Shown here piece after piece: positions 36,048-45,011 of a stretch of 64,000 nt of DNA (positions are counted from its first letter, which is position 1; the number at the start of each line of letters is the position of its first letter). A program made the position numbers and the translations under genes. The notes beneath the pieces were generated by a model. That model ran no database searches, was not told where the DNA came from, and saw nothing but the letters and a program-made list of their open reading frames with translations. The stretch comes from Kribbella qitaiheensis (GTDB taxonomy: Bacteria > Actinomycetota > Actinomycetes > Propionibacteriales > Kribbellaceae). The stretch lies in contig NZ_CP043661.1 of assembly GCF_014217565.1 (NCBI RefSeq), positions 8,060,001 to 8,124,000 of the forward strand, written 5' to 3'.

Positions 36048-36821
36048 GTGCATAATGAGCCCGTTGCGTCCAGCAATCAAGCGTTGGCGCGTGGGCTTCT
36101 CGTGCTCCAGATGCTGGTGGAGTCCCCAGATCCGTTGACAACCACGGAGATCGCGCGACGGCTCAACCTGCACCAGAGCTCGATCAGTCGAATCCTGACG
36201 ACGTTGGCTCAGTACGGCTACGTGCGCCGGCCGTCGCGTGGCCGTTTCGCTCCCGATTTCGGGTTGCTGTCGCTGGCAGCAAGCACCATCCCGAAATTCT
36301 CCCTGGTGACTCGTCCGCGGGCGGCGATGGAGCAGATTGCCGAGTTGTGTCCCGGCTTCAGTGTCACTTTGGGCGCGCTCTGGAAGGGCAGGATGATCTA
36401 CTTCCTGCGAACCGCCACCGGCGCGCCCACGGTCGACTTCGTGACGTCAGACTTCCCGGTTCACCTCTCTGCGCCCGGTCTGCGATTGCTGGTGGATCTC
36501 CCGCGCGAGGAGGCGTTGGCAATTCTGCGCGGATCCCGGGAACGCTTCGGCTGGCGTGGCGAGGACGTGGTTCCCTCCTCGGAGGAGGAGGCGCTGGACT
36601 TCGCGACTGCGCAGGTCGCGCACGATGTGCTCATTCTCCCCGGCTGGAGCCGGCGTGGCGACGTCGGCGCTGCGATCCCGGTTCAGTCGCCCGATGAAGG
36701 GCAGCAGCCGTTGGCGCTCTCGTTGACGGGCACCGCAAAGCCTGGCGTCGATCAGGACACGCTCCGTCTCTGGCTCCACGACGGTCGTCGTCTGCTGGAG
36801 TCCGCACTCCGCACTCCCTGA
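36048..36821 (+). CDS. IclR-family transcriptional regulator
   Basis: The 257-residue regulator has an N-terminal winged helix (LTTTEIARRLNLHQSSISRI) and an IclR effector domain. GTG 36048 is preceded by TAAGCT (36036-36041) with 6-nt spacing and no ribosome site, a leaderless start. It sits between the two catabolic blocks whose promoters share a palindrome/-10 module, so it probably controls both. The start itself lies in GTGCATAATGA, which resembles the GTGCATTGCGC element upstream of the importer operon. Confidence 0.9.
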   Translation: MHNEPVASSNQALARGLLVLQMLVESPDPLTTTEIARRLNLHQSSISRILTTLAQYGYVRRPSRGRFAPDFGLLSLAASTIPKFSLVTRPRAAMEQIAELCPGFSVTLGALWKGRMIYFLRTATGAPTVDFVTSDFPVHLSAPGLRLLVDLPREEALAILRGSRERFGWRGEDVVPSSEEEALDFATAQVAHDVLILPGWSRRGDVGAAIPVQSPDEGQQPLALSLTGTAKPGVDQDTLRLWLHDGRRLLESALRTP

Positions 36822-36826
36822 GGCGA

Positions 36827-36985
36827 TCAGGGCGTCGCTGTCGACTCGAACAGCTCCATCACCACTACGGGATCCTTCGAGTCGACCGGCTGCTGTCCTC
36901 GCGTTCCCAGTTTCTTCCAGGGCGTGACGTCCTGCCCGAACTCACCGGCCGGCCTCTCTCCGGCATCTTCGGCGACCGCCCGGAG
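36827..36985 (-). pseudogene. Short 3' remnant of an unknown gene, convergent with IclR
   Basis: On the minus strand an open frame of about 52 codons without a start encodes GEFGQDVTPWKKLGTRGQQP and ends KDPVVVMELFESTATP. Composition is protein-like and the stop lies 5 nt from the IclR stop. It appears to be the truncated end of a lost gene; family not recognised. Confidence 0.35.
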
Positions 36986-36992
36986 TCATCCA

Positions 36993-37071
36993 TGTGCATT
37001 GCGCATACAATCAAAGTCAGCGGAGAAAGCTGATGCGAATCGTATCCCTATGCGTATTACGCTGATACGGT
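36993..37071 (+). promoter_or_regulatory. Promoter region of the importer operon with operator/-10 module, copy 2
   Basis: GCGTATTACGC (37052-37062) followed at the same offset as copy 1 by TACGGT (37066-37071). Upstream, GTGCATTGCGCATAC (near 36994-37008) is a second palindromic element; its reverse complement shares GCAATGCA-type sequence with 28209-28218. No good -35 box is present, so an activator contacting the -35 region is plausible. Confidence 0.62.
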
Positions 37072-37122
37072 GTCCGAGATGCATCTAGCAGGCCAATGCT
37101 GGAACATATCGAAGGAGCATCC

Positions 37123-38451
37123 ATGGTGATCTCTGCACCCGCCGCCCGACTGAGCCGACGTCGAGTCCTCGGCGGCGCCTTCGCCATCGCCGCAGGCGCC
37201 ACCGCGCTGGCCGCCTGCGACAGCCATGGTTCGTCCGGATCCGCAGGTGTGCTCAACGTCTGGGGTGGTGTGCCGGAAGATTCCGGGCCGGGCGACATGA
37301 TTGCCGCCTTCGAGAAGGCCAATCCGGGCATCAAGGTCAAGTACACGCGTTATGTGAACGACCCGACGGGCAACCTGAAGCTCGACACGGCTCTTCAGGG
37401 TGGGGTGCCGATCGACGTGATCTTCAACTACGGACCACCGAAAGTCAGTAAGCGTGTCGCTGCTGGGCTCCTGGTCGACCTCAGCGAGAAGATCGCGGCA
37501 GAAAGCAGTTTCGCGAAGTTCGCTGCGGGCGCCACCCCGAGAGCGAATTACGTCTTCGACGGCAAGGTCTACACCGTGCCTGCAGCAAGGTCGCCCCAGC
37601 TGGTGATGGCGAATGCTGACCTGCTCGACAAAGCCGGAATCGAGATCCCGGCCGACTGGGATGTCGAGGACTACCACCGGATTGCCAAACAACTCACTGT
37701 TGGCTCAGTCAACGGATCGCTCGGTTCGCCGGCCATCGGGGTGCCGACCCTCGGCCCGGATGCGAACTACACGAAGGGCGGCCAGGGGTCGAACTTCGCA
37801 GCTGCCGCCTGGCGAAAACAGGTCGAACTAGGCGTGGAGATGCAAAACGATCGCAGCGCCGTCCCGCACAAGACGGTCCTGGCCCAGAAGCTACAGACGT
37901 TCGCGCAGAACGCCTTCCTGGGCGGGCAGTTCGCGATGCTCAGCACCCAGGCTTTCCTTGTGCGCTATATCAGCGACACCAAGCAGTATCCGCACTCCTT
38001 CAAGGTGCGCGCTTACCCGGTCCCTGCGCCGGTCAAGGGCAAGGCGTACTGGAATCCAGGCGCCTACGGCGACCTGATGTCGATCAGCGCCAAGTCGAGC
38101 CAGAAGGACGCGGCCTGGACGTTTCTCAAGTACTGGGTGACCAACGCAGGCGCCTACATGATCAAGGGCGGCCGGCTGCCCTCGCTACCGGACCCGGCCA
38201 AGAAGGCTGACGCGATCAGCCAGCTGCTCGGGCCGGACATGACGAAGCTCTACGATGTCGACTCGTTCGGCGCGGTGCTCTTCGACCCGGCCATCAAGAT
38301 TCCGGTGGACACGATTTTCACCGCCTCGACCGAGATCGCCGACCTTCAGACGAAGCTGAACGATCAGGCCTACCTCGGTTCGATCTCGGTCGATCAATGG
38401 GTGCAGCGAATGACAGCGCAGTCTGATGCGGCGATCCGCAAGGCGAGCTGA
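37123..38451 (+). CDS. Extracellular solute-binding lipoprotein (CUT1 family), Tat/lipobox signal
   Basis: This 442-residue binding protein has a signal combining twin/triple arginine (SRRRVLGGAFAIAAG) and lipobox LAAC with Cys32, so Tat export followed by lipidation is likely. The mature part resembles family 1 sugar-binding proteins (VLNVWGGVPEDSGPGDMIAA). ATG 37123 is supported by GAAGGAG 5 nt upstream rather than ATG 37096. It is the first gene of the operon importer-oxidoreductase-SDR-amidohydrolase and lies behind the shared promoter module. Confidence 0.92.
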   Translation: MVISAPAARLSRRRVLGGAFAIAAGATALAACDSHGSSGSAGVLNVWGGVPEDSGPGDMIAAFEKANPGIKVKYTRYVNDPTGNLKLDTALQGGVPIDVIFNYGPPKVSKRVAAGLLVDLSEKIAAESSFAKFAAGATPRANYVFDGKVYTVPAARSPQLVMANADLLDKAGIEIPADWDVEDYHRIAKQLTVGSVNGSLGSPAIGVPTLGPDANYTKGGQGSNFAAAAWRKQVELGVEMQNDRSAVPHKTVLAQKLQTFAQNAFLGGQFAMLSTQAFLVRYISDTKQYPHSFKVRAYPVPAPVKGKAYWNPGAYGDLMSISAKSSQKDAAWTFLKYWVTNAGAYMIKGGRLPSLPDPAKKADAISQLLGPDMTKLYDVDSFGAVLFDPAIKIPVDTIFTASTEIADLQTKLNDQAYLGSISVDQWVQRMTAQSDAAIRKAS

Positions 38452-38469
38452 GATCGGGGTGTCCACACC

Positions 38470-39408
38470 ATGACCAACGTCATCGTCAAGAGTGCGCCGG
38501 CTGTTGTTCAGCGTCGGCCCGCACGGTCACGGCGGATACCGACCAGGGTCGGCTGGCTGTTCATCGCGCCGAACCTGCTGGGCTTCTTGGCCTTCACCCT
38601 GATTCCGCTGGTCGCCGGCCTTGCGATCGCCTTCACCGACTGGAATGTGGTCTCCGGTCTCGGCGCAGTCCATTTCGTCGGTCTGGACAATTTTGCCGAG
38701 CTACTCGGCGACCCCCTCTTCTGGACCTCGGCCCTGCGCACTGCCGGGTACGCCGGAATCAGCGTTCCTGGCACGATGTTGCTCGGGTTGCTGCTCGGTC
38801 TCGCGCTGAACAGCGATGTTCCCGGCCGGGCGGCCCTCCGGGCGATCTTCTTCATCCCGCACATCGTCAGCTCGATTGCCATCGGCATGGTGTGGCTACT
38901 GCTCCTTGGTCCGGAGAACGGTCCGATCAACCGGATCCTCCAAGGCCTTGGCGTGTCCTCTCCGCCCGGTTGGCTGGTCTCGGAGGTCTGGGGACTGCCG
39001 TCGCTGGTGCTGATCGTCACCTGGTCCGGCGTCGGATACTGCGCAGTCATCTATGTCGCTGCCCTGCAGAGCATGCCCCCGAGCCTGCACGAAGCAGCAT
39101 TGCTGGACGGAGCGGGACCGTTCGCCCGGTTCAGAACAGTGACCTGGCGGTCGTTGATGCCGACCACCACCTTCCTGGGAGTCACGATGTTGATCAGCCA
39201 CTCACAAGGCTTCGGTCTGATCGCCTTCCTCACCCAAGGTGGCCCGGGAGATTCGACGACGGTGTTGTCCTACTACATGTACGAGCAGGGGTTTCAGTTC
39301 TACCGGTTCGGCTACGCCGCAGCCATCGGAATCATGAGCTTTCTCGGCGTGCTCGTCCTCAGCGTTGTGATGTGGCGATTCCAGCGCGGCCGCGGGCTGT
39401 ACACGTGA
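38470..39408 (+). CDS. ABC sugar transporter permease (MalF-like)
   Basis: This 312-residue permease has six helices and the EAA loop HEAALLDGAGPFARFRTVTW near residues 210-229. It starts 18 nt after the binding-protein stop and overlaps the next permease by 4 bp (GTGA). Again no ATPase is encoded locally. Confidence 0.92.
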   Translation: MTNVIVKSAPAVVQRRPARSRRIPTRVGWLFIAPNLLGFLAFTLIPLVAGLAIAFTDWNVVSGLGAVHFVGLDNFAELLGDPLFWTSALRTAGYAGISVPGTMLLGLLLGLALNSDVPGRAALRAIFFIPHIVSSIAIGMVWLLLLGPENGPINRILQGLGVSSPPGWLVSEVWGLPSLVLIVTWSGVGYCAVIYVAALQSMPPSLHEAALLDGAGPFARFRTVTWRSLMPTTTFLGVTMLISHSQGFGLIAFLTQGGPGDSTTVLSYYMYEQGFQFYRFGYAAAIGIMSFLGVLVLSVVMWRFQRGRGLYT

Positions 39409-40292
39409 GCGGCTCGATCGAGGCGGTCAGCACCCGTTCTCGCGCCACCAGCGCCCGGCTGTCGCGGCTCCCGCGGCTGATCCGGAAATATGCCCTCGCT
39501 GCCGTGCTGTGGATCTTCGCGCTCGGCTTCATCGCGCCGCTCGTCTGGATGGTTTCGTCCTCGCTCAAGCGAAACATCGACGTGTTCACGGTCCCGATGC
39601 GATGGATCCCGAGTCCGATTCAGTGGGCGAACTACGCCGAGGTCTGGCTGGGCGATCATTCGATGTTGCGGTACTTCGGCAACTCGATGCTGGTGACCTC
39701 GGTCAGTGTCGCGGGCGACCTGATCACCTCCTCGATGGCGGGCTATGCCTTCGCCCTGCTGAGCTTCCGTGGCCGGAACAAGATCTTCTTCATCTACCTT
39801 TCGACGGCAATCGTCCCGTCCCAGCTGCTGCTCGTACCGCGCTTCATGTTCTTCCAGCAGGTCGGTCTGTACAACACATTGTGGGCACTGATCCTGCCTG
39901 GACTGTTCACCCTGTACGGCACCTTCCTGCTCCGGCAGTTCTTCATCGCCACACCCACCGAGCTGGCCGAAGCCGCCCGACTGGACGGGGCAACCGAGTG
40001 GCAAGTGTTCTGGCGGATCTATCTGCCGCTGGCGCGCCCGATGCTCGCGGCCCTGGGAATCATCCGGTTTGTCGGATCGTGGAACGACTACGAGACGCCG
40101 TTGGTGATGTTGTCGGATGACTCGCGCTACACCATCCCGCTCGGGCTGACCCAGTTCGTGGACGGTGACGGTGGTCTGTCGGCCGGCTTGGCGATGGCTG
40201 CCTCGGTGTCGTCGGTACTTCCGATTCTGATCGTCTTCTTGATCTTCCAGCGCCAGTTCGTCGCCGCCCTGGCCTTCACCGGGCTGAAGTGA
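39405..40292 (+). CDS. ABC sugar transporter permease (MalG-like)
   Basis: The second permease has 295 residues and the EAA loop EAARLDGATEWQVFWRIYLP. GTG 39405 overlaps the preceding stop. It completes the importer with the lipoprotein at 37123. Confidence 0.92.
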   Translation: MSGSIEAVSTRSRATSARLSRLPRLIRKYALAAVLWIFALGFIAPLVWMVSSSLKRNIDVFTVPMRWIPSPIQWANYAEVWLGDHSMLRYFGNSMLVTSVSVAGDLITSSMAGYAFALLSFRGRNKIFFIYLSTAIVPSQLLLVPRFMFFQQVGLYNTLWALILPGLFTLYGTFLLRQFFIATPTELAEAARLDGATEWQVFWRIYLPLARPMLAALGIIRFVGSWNDYETPLVMLSDDSRYTIPLGLTQFVDGDGGLSAGLAMAASVSSVLPILIVFLIFQRQFVAALAFTGLK

Positions 40293-40344
40293 GCCGCGCG
40301 GGCCGGAAGTTGCCACCCTCGATCGCCACGAAAGCGAGCTGAAC

Positions 40345-42573
40345 GTGCGAGTAGAACAAGTGACCTCCGACTTGACGGTCATCGGCGGTGGTTTGGCCGG
40401 AGTCTGCGCGGCGATCGCCGCGGCCCGCCAGGGCGCGACCGTCAGTCTCGTCCAGAACCGTCCGGTCCTGGGTGGCAACTCCTCAAGTGAGATTCGGGTC
40501 TGGGTGTGTGGTGCCACAGCTCACGGCGTTCAGCAGTACGCCCGCGAGACCGGCATCATGGGAGAGCTCTGGCTCAGGAACCAAGCCACCAATCCCGACG
40601 GCAACCCCTACTACTGGGACTTGGTCGTACTGGAGGCAGTGCGCGCTGAGCCGAACATCACGCTGTTTCTCAACACCGACATTCGCGATTCCGAGGCGGA
40701 CGGCCCACCACAGGAGCGCACGATCCGCTCGGTCACCGGCTGGATGATGGGATCCGAGAGGCTGATCACCTTCACCAGCCAGGTCTTTTGCGACTGCACC
40801 GGTGACGGCTACCTCGGCTACCTCGCAGGTGCAGATCACCTCACCGGTCGTGAGTCACGCGATGTCTACGGTGAGTCCTGGGCGCCCGTAGTAGCGGACA
40901 GCACGACGCTCGGCAGCACAATCTTGTTCTACACCAAGGATGCCGGCCATCCGGTCGGCTTCGTCGCGCCGAGTTTCGCGGTGGACATCGAGCGAACCGG
41001 CATCCCGGAGCATCGGCTGATCACGCCCGACATGAACGGGTGTGACTACTGGTGGATCGAATGGGGTGGCGAACTGGATATCGTGCACGACGATGCACGG
41101 ATCCGGGATGAGCTGCAAGGGGTGATCTACGGGATCTGGGACTACATCAAGAACTCGGGGAAGTTCGCCGCGGACAACCTCACCCTGGAATGGATCGGCG
41201 CTGTTCCCGGCAAGCGCGAGTACCGGCGGTTTCTCGGCGACTATGTGCTGACCCAGCACGACGTACTGAATCAGACCGAGTTCGACGACCGGGCAGGCTT
41301 CGGCGGATGGTCGATCGACTTGCACCCGGCAGGTGGGGTCTACGCCACCGAGCCCGGTTCGCGGCACTGGCACCCCGACGGCAACTACCACATCCCGCTT
41401 CGATCGCTGTACTCCCGCAATGTCACCAACCTGTGGATGGCCGGCCGCAACATCTCGGCAAGCCACGTCGCGTTCGGATCGACCAGGGTGATGGCGACCT
41501 GTGCGTTGACCGGCGAGGCAGCAGGGCTGGGCGCTGCGGTTGCAGTTGGCAACGATCTGACACCAAGACGGCTGGCGACGGAGCAGTTGGAGCTCTTTCA
41601 GCGCGCGCTGACCAAGTCGGACGCATCGGTGCTCGGCCTGGTCGACACTGATCCGGCCAACCAGTCGCTCACCGCGACCGCCAAGGCATCCTCCACGCTG
41701 CGTGATGTCTGCGTCGAGGGTCCGATCGTGGCGGCCTTCGAGTTGAAATCCGCGGTGGGCGTGGTCTTGCCCGTCGCCCCCGGGTTCGAGGGCCTTGAGT
41801 TGTTGGTAGAGGCTGATGCCGATACCGAGATCGTGGTAACGGTGCATGCCACCGACAAGGCCCAGGTCTACCTGCCTGGCTCACCGATCAGTTCTGCCAC
41901 GGTGCCGGTCATGGGAGGCCGAGCGGAGTGGATCGAGGTTCCGGTGAAGGCCGGCCTGGAGGGGTCGGCCAATGTCTTTGTGGTGATCGAGAAGAATCCC
42001 CTCGCCCGGTTGCAGCTCGCTGATCACTCCGAACCGGGCATCTTGGTCCTTCGTCACCGTGACGCCCCACCCGACGAGATCTGGACCGAGCAGTTCAGGC
42101 ATTGGAAGTTGGCCGAACACCGCCGCTCCGTTTGCCTGCGCACGCGGGGAAATGTCGACGTTTACGATGCACGGCACGTCATCGGAGGGTACGCACGTCC
42201 CTATGCGGGACCGAACATGTGGGTCAGCGCGCCACTCGCCGACGATTCCAGTCCGTGGATCGAACTTCGCTGGAGCGCGCGGGTAACTCTGACCGAGCTG
42301 ACCGTCATCCTCGATGACTCCCTGGACATCGACCTGACCAACCTTCATCGCCAGAGGACCGAGTTCGACACCATGCCGGGGTTGCTGACCGACTACACCA
42401 TCCAGGCAGAGACTGCCGAGGGCTGGATCGAGGTTGCTGTTGTGAGAGGCAATCAGCGGCGCAAGGTGAGGCACCTGTTCAAGCCGGAACTCACGGCCGA
42501 GGCGATTCGGTTGGTCGCTCAAGCAACCGGTGGGGACCCGCACGCTCACGTTGTTTCGTTGCGTGCGTACTGA
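40345..42573 (+). CDS. FAD-dependent oxidoreductase (FAD_oxidored type), large
   Basis: This 742-residue protein has an N-terminal FAD motif (VIGGGLAGVCAAIAAARQGA) and the hallmark GGNSSSEIRVWVCGA of the PF12831-like group found in glycan-utilisation loci. The terminal 300 residues are beta-rich and resemble carbohydrate-binding or jelly-roll modules. No signal peptide is visible, so it acts in the cytoplasm. It likely oxidises an imported sugar or sugar acid. The next SDR starts at its stop (TGATG). Confidence 0.82.
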   Translation: MRVEQVTSDLTVIGGGLAGVCAAIAAARQGATVSLVQNRPVLGGNSSSEIRVWVCGATAHGVQQYARETGIMGELWLRNQATNPDGNPYYWDLVVLEAVRAEPNITLFLNTDIRDSEADGPPQERTIRSVTGWMMGSERLITFTSQVFCDCTGDGYLGYLAGADHLTGRESRDVYGESWAPVVADSTTLGSTILFYTKDAGHPVGFVAPSFAVDIERTGIPEHRLITPDMNGCDYWWIEWGGELDIVHDDARIRDELQGVIYGIWDYIKNSGKFAADNLTLEWIGAVPGKREYRRFLGDYVLTQHDVLNQTEFDDRAGFGGWSIDLHPAGGVYATEPGSRHWHPDGNYHIPLRSLYSRNVTNLWMAGRNISASHVAFGSTRVMATCALTGEAAGLGAAVAVGNDLTPRRLATEQLELFQRALTKSDASVLGLVDTDPANQSLTATAKASSTLRDVCVEGPIVAAFELKSAVGVVLPVAPGFEGLELLVEADADTEIVVTVHATDKAQVYLPGSPISSATVPVMGGRAEWIEVPVKAGLEGSANVFVVIEKNPLARLQLADHSEPGILVLRHRDAPPDEIWTEQFRHWKLAEHRRSVCLRTRGNVDVYDARHVIGGYARPYAGPNMWVSAPLADDSSPWIELRWSARVTLTELTVILDDSLDIDLTNLHRQRTEFDTMPGLLTDYTIQAETAEGWIEVAVVRGNQRRKVRHLFKPELTAEAIRLVAQATGGDPHAHVVSLRAY

Positions 42574-43356
42574 TGCGATTTCAGGATCGGGTTGTTCTGA
42601 TCACCGGTGCGGGGTCGGGCATCGGACGGGTGATCGCACAGGCCTTCGCCGGGGAGGGTGCGGCGGTGGCGGTCACCGACATCGATGAAGCCGCCGCCAC
42701 TGAGACGGCGGCCATGACGCCCGGTAGCTTCGCGCTGCGGCTGGATGTCACCGACGCACAGGCGATTCGGGATGTGTCGGCCGAGATTCAGGATCGGCAC
42801 GGTCCGATCGACGTCTTGATCAACAACGCGATGATCTGCTCGGACACGCCATTCACTGAGATGAGTGACGAGGCGTTGCTGCGCGAGTTGAACGTCGATC
42901 TGGCCGGCGCGATGCGACTCACCCGTGCAGTGCTGCCAAGCATGGTCGCGAAAGGCAGCGGGGTGATCGTGAATCTCAGCTCGGTCAACGGCGTGCAGTA
43001 CTTCGGCCAGACCGTCTACTCCGCGGCGAAGGCGGGGCTGATCTCGTTCACCAGGTCCATCGCGGCCGAGTACGGCCGATACGGGATCCGCTGCAATGCA
43101 GTGGCGCCGGCCTCCATCGCGACGCCCGCCTGGCAGCGCCGGATCGAACGGAACCCGTCCGTCCTCGAGCGCCTCACACAGTTTTATCCGCTGGGCAGGG
43201 TCGGCCAGAGTGAGGACGTTGCTGATGCGGTGCTCTTCCTGGCTTCGGACCAGGCATCCTGGATCACCGGAATCACCCTGCCGGTCGACGGCGGGCCTGC
43301 TGGCCGGCAATGTGTCGGTGGCGGGGCTCGCGGACGATTCCAGCCTCCGTCGTTGA
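42573..43356 (+). pseudogene. SDR-family oxidoreductase with one-base insertion near the 3' end
   Basis: It is a standard short-chain dehydrogenase (VVLITGAGSGIGRVIAQAFA, NNAM, YSAAKAGLISF). Near the end the frame reads DGGPAGRQCVGG, which is atypical; removing one G of GGG at 43293-43295 gives DGGLLAGNVSVAG and a stop at 43354-43356, the usual SDR ending. As read, the protein runs to 43364 with an aberrant tail and might still fold. The lesion is again GGCC to GGCCC (on the minus strand). It probably works on the same intermediate as the adjacent FAD enzyme. Confidence 0.82.
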
Positions 43357-43410
43357 ACTCGTGAGGATCAGACCGCGACGTGTCGGTGAGTGGAGACTGG
43401 AGGGATGCGG

Positions 43411-44994
43411 ATGAGTGAGTCGGTGGTACTGCGGGGCGGGGCGCTGGCCGATGCGCGGCTGGGGCCGGAGCCGGTGCCTGGTGACCTGCGGATCACGGAC
43501 GGGCGGGTGGCCACCGTCGGTGCGGTGGAGCCGGAGCCGGGTGAGCGGGTGGTCGACTGCTCCGGTCGGTTCATCCTGCCGGGACTGATCGATGCTCATT
43601 CCCATGCCGATGCGGCGGTGTTCGACGACGAGGTCAGCCAGGCGCTGCTGCGGCAGGGTGTCACGGCGGTGATCGCAGGGCAGGACGGGGTTTCGTTCGC
43701 TCCTGGCGACGGCCGGTACGCGACCCGCTACTTCGCGGCCATCAATGGTGCGCATCCGAGCTACCGCGGTGGGGGAGTGGCCGCGCTGCTGGACGGGTAT
43801 GGGCACACCACGCCGATCAACGTTGGATACCTGATCCCGGCCGGCACCGTCCGTGAATCGGTCTGCGGCCTGAGCGCCGCGACACCGACGCTGGCTCAGC
43901 TAAGGCAGATGCGGGACCTGGTTGCATCCGGTATGGGGGAAGGCGCGCTGGGGTTGTCGACGGGTCTGGACTACGTTCCCGGCTGCTTCGCTGACGTCGA
44001 CGAACTCGCCGCGCTGTGCGCCCCGGTGGCCGCGCGAGATGGGCTCTACGTCACCCATATGCGTGGCGGTTATGAGGAGAACTCCCGAGCGGGCCTGGAC
44101 GAGGTCGCCTCGATCGCCCGCGCGAGTGAGGTCAGGGCCCATGTATCGCATTTCCACGCCCGCTCGGAGTTGATTGTGGAACTCGTCGAGGAGTTCATCG
44201 CTGCCGGAGTCGATCTGAGCTTCGATTCCTACCCGTACTCGCGTGGCTGCACGATCTTGGCGATGCTGGTGCTGCCCCCGGCCTTTCTGCGCAACGGATT
44301 CGACTCCTGCGTTGCCGAGCTTGGCCGCCCGGAGGTGGGGCAGCGGTTCTTGGCCGAGTGGATCCCGATCATGGCGGCCCGTGCGGACATGGGGCCGAAC
44401 TGGGCGGACAACATCCGCTTCGCCCACATCGCCGCGGACTCCTATCGGTGGGCGCATGGCCTGACGCCGGCCGCGGCCGCGGGCCGGCTCGGGATTTCGC
44501 CTGCCGAGTTGGTGCTACAGGTGCTGGCCGAGGCCGACCTCGAGGTCAGCGTGATCATGCGGGTGCCCAAGGAACGCAACGACGCGGAGATGGCCGGGCA
44601 TCTCAAGCACCCGGCCCACATGGGCGGCTCCGACGGCATCTTTCTCGGGCGGTCGCCGCATCCGCGCGCCTTCGGGACCTTTGCCCGCTATCTCGCGGTC
44701 TTCGGCGCCGAACGCGGGGATCTGGGCTGGACCGACATCGCCACCACGTTCAGCGCCAACCCGGCCCGCAGGTTCCGCCTCGGCAGACGCGGCTCGCTGA
44801 GCGCGGGCAGCATCGCCGATCTGATCGTCGTCGATCCTGCCGCGGTCCGGTCAGCGGCCGATTACGACCATCCGCGCCGGCTCGCCGAGGGCGTCGACGA
44901 TGTCTTCGTCGCCGGGCAGCAGGTGCTCCGCCGCGGCGAACTGACCGGGGTCCGCAGCGGCATCGGGCTGCGCCGGGAGCCGATTGTCGGCTGA
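43411..44994 (+). CDS. N-acyl-D-amino-acid deacylase-like amidohydrolase
   Basis: This 527-residue amidohydrolase has LPGLIDAHSHAD (metal ligands), VIAGQDGVSF, THMRGGYEEN, HVSHFHA, MGGSDGIFLGRSPHPRAFGT and the C-terminal SAGSIADLIVVDP typical of D-aminoacylases and dihydroorotase-like enzymes. ATG 43411 lies 8 nt after GGAGG; GTG 43390 is weaker. Placement behind sugar uptake and oxidation genes suggests deacylation or ring opening of an N-acylated sugar derivative rather than free N-acyl-D-amino acids, but this is inference. Confidence 0.85.
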   Translation: MSESVVLRGGALADARLGPEPVPGDLRITDGRVATVGAVEPEPGERVVDCSGRFILPGLIDAHSHADAAVFDDEVSQALLRQGVTAVIAGQDGVSFAPGDGRYATRYFAAINGAHPSYRGGGVAALLDGYGHTTPINVGYLIPAGTVRESVCGLSAATPTLAQLRQMRDLVASGMGEGALGLSTGLDYVPGCFADVDELAALCAPVAARDGLYVTHMRGGYEENSRAGLDEVASIARASEVRAHVSHFHARSELIVELVEEFIAAGVDLSFDSYPYSRGCTILAMLVLPPAFLRNGFDSCVAELGRPEVGQRFLAEWIPIMAARADMGPNWADNIRFAHIAADSYRWAHGLTPAAAAGRLGISPAELVLQVLAEADLEVSVIMRVPKERNDAEMAGHLKHPAHMGGSDGIFLGRSPHPRAFGTFARYLAVFGAERGDLGWTDIATTFSANPARRFRLGRRGSLSAGSIADLIVVDPAAVRSAADYDHPRRLAEGVDDVFVAGQQVLRRGELTGVRSGIGLRREPIVG

Positions 44995-45011
44995 CCCTTT
45001 GCCACGGGGGT

